NCBI GenBank assembly: GCA_910587955.1
Contig: CAJUNN010000010.1
Coordinates: 1-64,000, forward strand
Length of the DNA stretch: 64,000 nucleotides
Reading direction: 5' to 3'
Source: an uncultured Lachnospiraceae bacterium
GTDB taxonomy: Bacteria; Bacillota; Clostridia; Lachnospirales; Lachnospiraceae
Both the position numbers and the translations under genes were made by a program. Position 1 is the stretch's first letter, and each line of letters starts with the position of its first letter. Under the pieces are notes generated by a model. That model saw only the letters and a list, made by a program, of their open reading frames with translations, was not told where the DNA came from and ran no database searches. Positions 61,301 to 64,000 of this stretch are shown in pieces.

Positions 61301-61681
61301 TTTTACCAGTGACAGTGCAACGCTTAAATACAGGTTGCCCTTATCGAAATTCTCCACCGCCCGCTCAATCTGGGCCGCAGCTTCTTCCTTGCCTGCCGCC
61401 TTAAAGTTCTTCGCGATCTCCAGGAGCTCTGCTGCATGGTGCTTGTTGTGATCCAGCATATAGGCCAGAATTGCTTCCTGCTCGTTGGCAGGACGTTCCT
61501 GGGAACAGCCGCCGCACCCGCTGCAGCCTTCGTGGGTATGGGCCCCTTCCTGGCCGTGGGTATGGGTGTGCTCTCCTTCATGCCCCTGCTCATGGGTATG
61601 TTCGTGGGTATGTGTATATTCATGGGTGTGTTCATGGCTATGGCCGTGTGCATGTCCGTGTTCACCGTCTACAATGTGCAT
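61298..61681 (-). CDS. Histidine-rich nickel-binding/storage protein
   Basis: 127 residues. Residues 2-51 hold 18 histidines in HxH and HTHEH patterns, followed by CSGCGGC, then a ~65-residue helical domain ('AYMLDHNKHHAAELLEIA', 'YLSVALSLV'). The composition resembles CooJ-, HypB- and SlyD-type nickel chaperones, but I do not recognise the helical domain with confidence. As first gene of the acs operon it probably supplies or stores nickel for CODH/ACS. TAGGAGG precedes the ATG. Confidence 0.85.
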   Translation of the reverse strand: MHIVDGEHGHAHGHSHEHTHEYTHTHEHTHEQGHEGEHTHTHGQEGAHTHEGCSGCGGCSQERPANEQEAILAYMLDHNKHHAAELLEIAKNFKAAGKEEAAAQIERAVENFDKGNLYLSVALSLVK

Positions 61682-61699
61682 GATGTACCTCCTATTTTA

Positions 61700-62112
61700 G
61701 TTCCGCATCCGCCCTCCCGCGCCTCTTTAAGAGAAGGATTTCCGGCTGCTACCGCATCCGTAACTCCTTCTGGGCGCTCCCAGGGCTTCTGCTGATTTTA
61801 GTTCCGCATCCGCCCTCCCGCGCCTCTTTATGAGAAGGATTTCCGGCCGCTTCCGCATCCGTAACTCCTTCTGGGCGCTCTCGGGCTTCTGCTGATTTTA
61901 GTTCCGCATCCGCCCTTCCCGCGCCTTTTTATGAGAAGGATTTCCGGCCGCTTCCGCGTCCGTAACTCCTTCTGGGCGCTCTCGGGCTTCTGCTGATTTT
62001 AGTTCCGCATCCGCCCTTCCCGCGCCTTTTTATGAGAAGGATTTCCGGCCGCTTCCGCGTCCGTAACTCCTTCCGGGCGCTCTCGGGCTTCTGCTGGTTT
62101 TTAGTTCCGCAG
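61700..62112. repeat. Four tandem ~100-bp repeats in the acs operon leader
   Basis: Copies 61700-61800, 61801-61900, 61901-62001 and 62002-62103, plus a 9-bp start of a fifth. Unit begins GTTCCGCATCCGCCCT on the plus strand and ends CTTCTGCTGATTTTA. In each copy AGAAGGA and TCCTTCT (minus strand) can pair around a ~26-nt loop; E has a changed base there. The predicted transcription start lies just upstream (about 62136), so all four copies should be transcribed as a ~455-nt 5' leader. Confidence 0.9.
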
Positions 62113-62142
62113 GACCTGTTAATTTCCTGACAAACTGATTTT

Positions 62143-62171
62143 ATTATACCCTACCCGGGGGATTTAATCAA
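62143..62171 (-). promoter_or_regulatory. Promoter of the acs operon, with shared GC-rich motif (site 3) in the spacer
   Basis: Minus strand: -35 TTGATT (62166-62171), 17-bp spacer, -10 TATAAT (62143-62148). The spacer contains AAATCCCCCGGGTAG (62151-62165), the third copy of the motif at 28425 and 50795. A protein bound here would block RNA polymerase. Confidence 0.8.
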
Positions 62172-62320
62172 GGTTATTTTCGGCGTTTTCACAATGAGGA
62201 TTGGTTTTTTTTCAATACATTTGACTTTTCCCACAGACTCCTGTACCATAAATCCAATACAGCCGTTTTTTTCCAAAAATATGCCGGCTCGGCTTATGGC
62301 TTTTATCTGGAGGTAGGAAT

Positions 62321-63202
62321 ATGAAAACAAAAATTACCGGACATACGAAGATGGTCTGCCTGCTGGGCAGTCCCGTGGCACACAGCATTTCTCCGGCCAT
62401 GCACAACGAATCGTTCGCAGAGCTGGGCCTTGACTATGCCTATCTGGCTTTCGATGTTGCGGAGGAGGCTTTTGACCGGGCAGTGGACGGCCTTTTGTCC
62501 CTGGGCGCTGCCGGATGGAACTGCACCATGCCTCTCAAGCGCCTGATGCTCCGCCGCTGTGATATTCTCTCCGATTCCGCACGCCTGACCGGGGCAGTAA
62601 ATACGGTGGTAAACGAAAACGGTGTCCTTCACGGCTACAATACGGACGGCTACGGATTTATGCAGTCCATGGCCGACGCCGGCTTTGAGCCTAAAGGGAA
62701 AAAGCTCACGCTCCTGGGATCCGGAGGCGCCGCAGCCGCTATTCTGGCCCAGGCCGCCCTGGACGGAGTCTCTGCCGTGGATATCTTCGCAAGACCCGGA
62801 AGCGCCTCTACCCGCCTGATGGCAGAAGAACTGGAACGCATCCGCCGGACAGCCGGCTGCTCCTGCGCGCTCTCCCTATACGATCTGGCAGATACAGAGG
62901 GCTTAAAAAAGAGCCTCCAGGAGAGCTATGCCCTAATCAACGCCTCCTCGGTGGGAATGGCGCCGCACACAGACGTCTCTCTTATCACGGATCCCTCCCT
63001 GCTGCATCCTGCCCTGGCCGTAGGAGATGTGATTTACAATCCCAAGGAAACCCTGCTGCTCTCCCAGGCACGCCAGAGGGGCTGTCCTGCCTTTAACGGC
63101 CTCTATATGCTTCTTCACCAGGGCGCTTTGGCCTTCCGGCTCTGGACCGGACAGGATATGCCGCTAGAGCATATACGGAGGAAATTTTTTAACGCCGTAT
63201 AG
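62321..63202 (+). CDS. aroE: Shikimate dehydrogenase
   Basis: 293 residues. Substrate motif 'GSPVAHSISPAMHN', catalytic Lys in 'NCTMPLK' near residue 70, Asp in 'GYNTDGYGF', the nucleotide turn 'LLGSGGAAAAI' near 130 and 'NASSVGMAP'. It reduces 3-dehydroshikimate to shikimate. GGAGG upstream of the ATG. It is transcribed away from the acs operon and shares a ~150-bp intergenic region with it. Confidence 0.93.
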   Translation: MKTKITGHTKMVCLLGSPVAHSISPAMHNESFAELGLDYAYLAFDVAEEAFDRAVDGLLSLGAAGWNCTMPLKRLMLRRCDILSDSARLTGAVNTVVNENGVLHGYNTDGYGFMQSMADAGFEPKGKKLTLLGSGGAAAAILAQAALDGVSAVDIFARPGSASTRLMAEELERIRRTAGCSCALSLYDLADTEGLKKSLQESYALINASSVGMAPHTDVSLITDPSLLHPALAVGDVIYNPKETLLLSQARQRGCPAFNGLYMLLHQGALAFRLWTGQDMPLEHIRRKFFNAV

Positions 63203-63226
63203 AATCATATCTTTTTCGTAACATGT

Positions 63227-63267
63227 AAAAGGGCATGGTGATACCCCGCGGATACCGCCATGCCCTT
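63227..63267 (-). terminator. Hairpin between aroE and the HEAT-repeat gene
   Basis: Perfect 10-bp stem AAGGGCATGG/CCATGCCCTT (63229-63238 and 63258-63267). On the minus strand it is followed by TTTT, so it best serves the gene at 63288. Confidence 0.6.
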
Positions 63268-63287
63268 AAAAATTGATCATTTCTCTT

Positions 63288-63842
63288 TTATTTTTGATTT
63301 CTTCTTCCATGCTTGATAATCCAATCCTGCGCCTTGCTCTTCTCCATTTTCTCCCAGTTCGAAATTATAAAGTCTGCTTTCTCAGGCGCGTCTTTATACA
63401 AGTCATTGAGATTATTCCCTACACTTTTTTGAACAAATTTTTCCGGATCATCTTTTAACCTTGTAAGAATGACTGTATATCTTTCAAATTCGTCTAATGC
63501 AACAAATAATTTTTGCGACCAGGGCAAGCGTATTCGCACGCCTTCACTGGCGAGCCGCCTAACATGAACATTTTCATCCAGCGTCCAGGTTATCAACTCA
63601 TCCATGACTTCTCTGGGATGTTCCCGCAGCAACGGACGGATCGCAAATTCTCCGGTAAATCTTTTCGTTAATTCTTTCAAAAACGAAAGGGATAAACTCC
63701 AATTTTCATTTCCCCATCGTTCTACATATCTACCAACAGGCCATAGCCACCATCCAAAATTGAACATTCCTTCCGGCTTTTCCAGTTCCGGCCCAAGCAA
63801 ATCAAAAAATGCCCGGATATTCTTTGAATGATCGTCTGTCAT
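63288..63842 (-). CDS. HEAT-repeat DNA alkylation repair-like protein (AlkC/AlkD type)
   Basis: 184 residues, all alpha helical. 'LTKRFTGEFAIRPLLREHPREVM' in pieces, 'DENVHVRRLASEGVRIRLPW' and 'SVGNNLNDLYKDAPEKADF' match the COG4335 (AlkC-like) HEAT family. Base-excision of alkylated purines is known for relatives. It is shorter than classical AlkC at the N-terminus, so function is less sure. Start ATG at 63842. Confidence 0.8.
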   Translation of the reverse strand: MTDDHSKNIRAFFDLLGPELEKPEGMFNFGWWLWPVGRYVERWGNENWSLSLSFLKELTKRFTGEFAIRPLLREHPREVMDELITWTLDENVHVRRLASEGVRIRLPWSQKLFVALDEFERYTVILTRLKDDPEKFVQKSVGNNLNDLYKDAPEKADFIISNWEKMEKSKAQDWIIKHGRRNQK

Positions 63843-63933
63843 GCTTTCTTATCTTTATGCTTCATGCTTGTCCGCTCCCTGTGAAATCACATCCGCATAA
63901 TAACATGTGAGCAGTCTGTATCTGAGCAGGTCT

Positions 63934-63999
63934 TTACAAACCGGCCTCCCCCCGCAGCAGCGAATACATACAGTAGGAGTGAACTTCTCCGTTTTTGAA
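63934..63999 (-). CDS. C-terminal end of a gene entering from the right (unidentified)
   Basis: The minus strand reads 21 codons ending 'CMYSLLRGEAGL' and a stop TAA at 63934-63936. Too short to identify; it could also be a chance frame. Confidence 0.3.
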   Translation of the reverse strand, partial: FKNGEVHSYCMYSLLRGEAGL

Positions 64000-64000
64000 C

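Noticed and set aside
61700..62112. CRISPR array
   Set aside because: The ~100-bp units are directly adjacent with no unique spacers, and no cas genes are near.

Overview
The window looks like a chromosomal segment of a low-to-mid GC Gram-positive anaerobe, most likely an acetogenic member of the Clostridia (Lachnospiraceae-like gut bacterium). Support: a complete carbonyl branch of the Wood-Ljungdahl pathway (CODH, acetyl-CoA synthase, corrinoid protein, methyltransferase, maturation factors), a clostridial Rnf complex, a group B [FeFe] hydrogenase, a bile salt hydrolase, a CwlO/PcsB-like NlpC/P60 hydrolase, YtrA-type GntR regulators and SigA/SigD-type promoters. Assignment below family level is not possible from this sequence alone.

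Layout. 1-6000: two copies of a GntR (YtrA-type)/ABC transporter module, with a CBS protein, a cardiolipin synthase and a VanY-like carboxypeptidase between them. 6000-14400: single-chain L-serine dehydratase, cell-wall hydrolases, a flagellin carrying a metallopeptidase domain, and a Ktr potassium uptake pair. 14400-23200: one long minus-strand operon rnfC-rnfDG(fused)-rnfE-rnfA-rnfB-apbE-trxA-thioredoxin reductase-[FeFe] hydrogenase. 23300-28500: a five-gene peptide/nickel-type ABC importer. 28500-36500: peptidase, SdpR/SdpI pair, a PTS EIIC fused to a long coiled coil, an rRNA-type methyltransferase, a CPBP protease fused to an RmlD-like domain, and a metal/arsenic-type permease. 36600-40000: a THF riboswitch with folT, then acsV and a DUF3786 gene. 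40250-48500: mixed metabolic genes, including a bile salt hydrolase, an alpha/beta hydrolase lacking its nucleophile region, and a frameshifted flavodoxin remnant. 48500-62200: the acs cluster, all on the minus strand. 62300-64000: aroE and a HEAT-repeat (AlkC/AlkD-like) gene.

How it fits together. Rnf exchanges ferredoxin and NADH electrons and builds an ion gradient; ApbE attaches FMN to RnfD/RnfG; the hydrogenase and a reductase that appears ferredoxin-dependent tap the same ferredoxin pool. MetF and AcsE bring a methyl group via THF to the corrinoid protein AcsC/AcsD, AcsV reactivates that corrinoid, AcsA makes CO, and AcsB joins methyl, CO and CoA. CooC (two), CooT and a His-rich protein handle nickel. 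FolT under a THF riboswitch supplies the folate carrier.

Most novel signals. (1) A 17-bp motif, consensus ATATCCCCCGGG followed by a G-rich tail, occurs three times in the window, each at a predicted promoter: the nickel/peptide importer, the acs operon, and a separately promoted second acsB. (2) That second acetyl-CoA synthase gene sits behind its own terminator and promoter. (3) The acs operon leader holds four tandem copies of a ~100-bp hairpin-bearing repeat. No tRNA, rRNA, CRISPR array, insertion sequence or prophage was seen.
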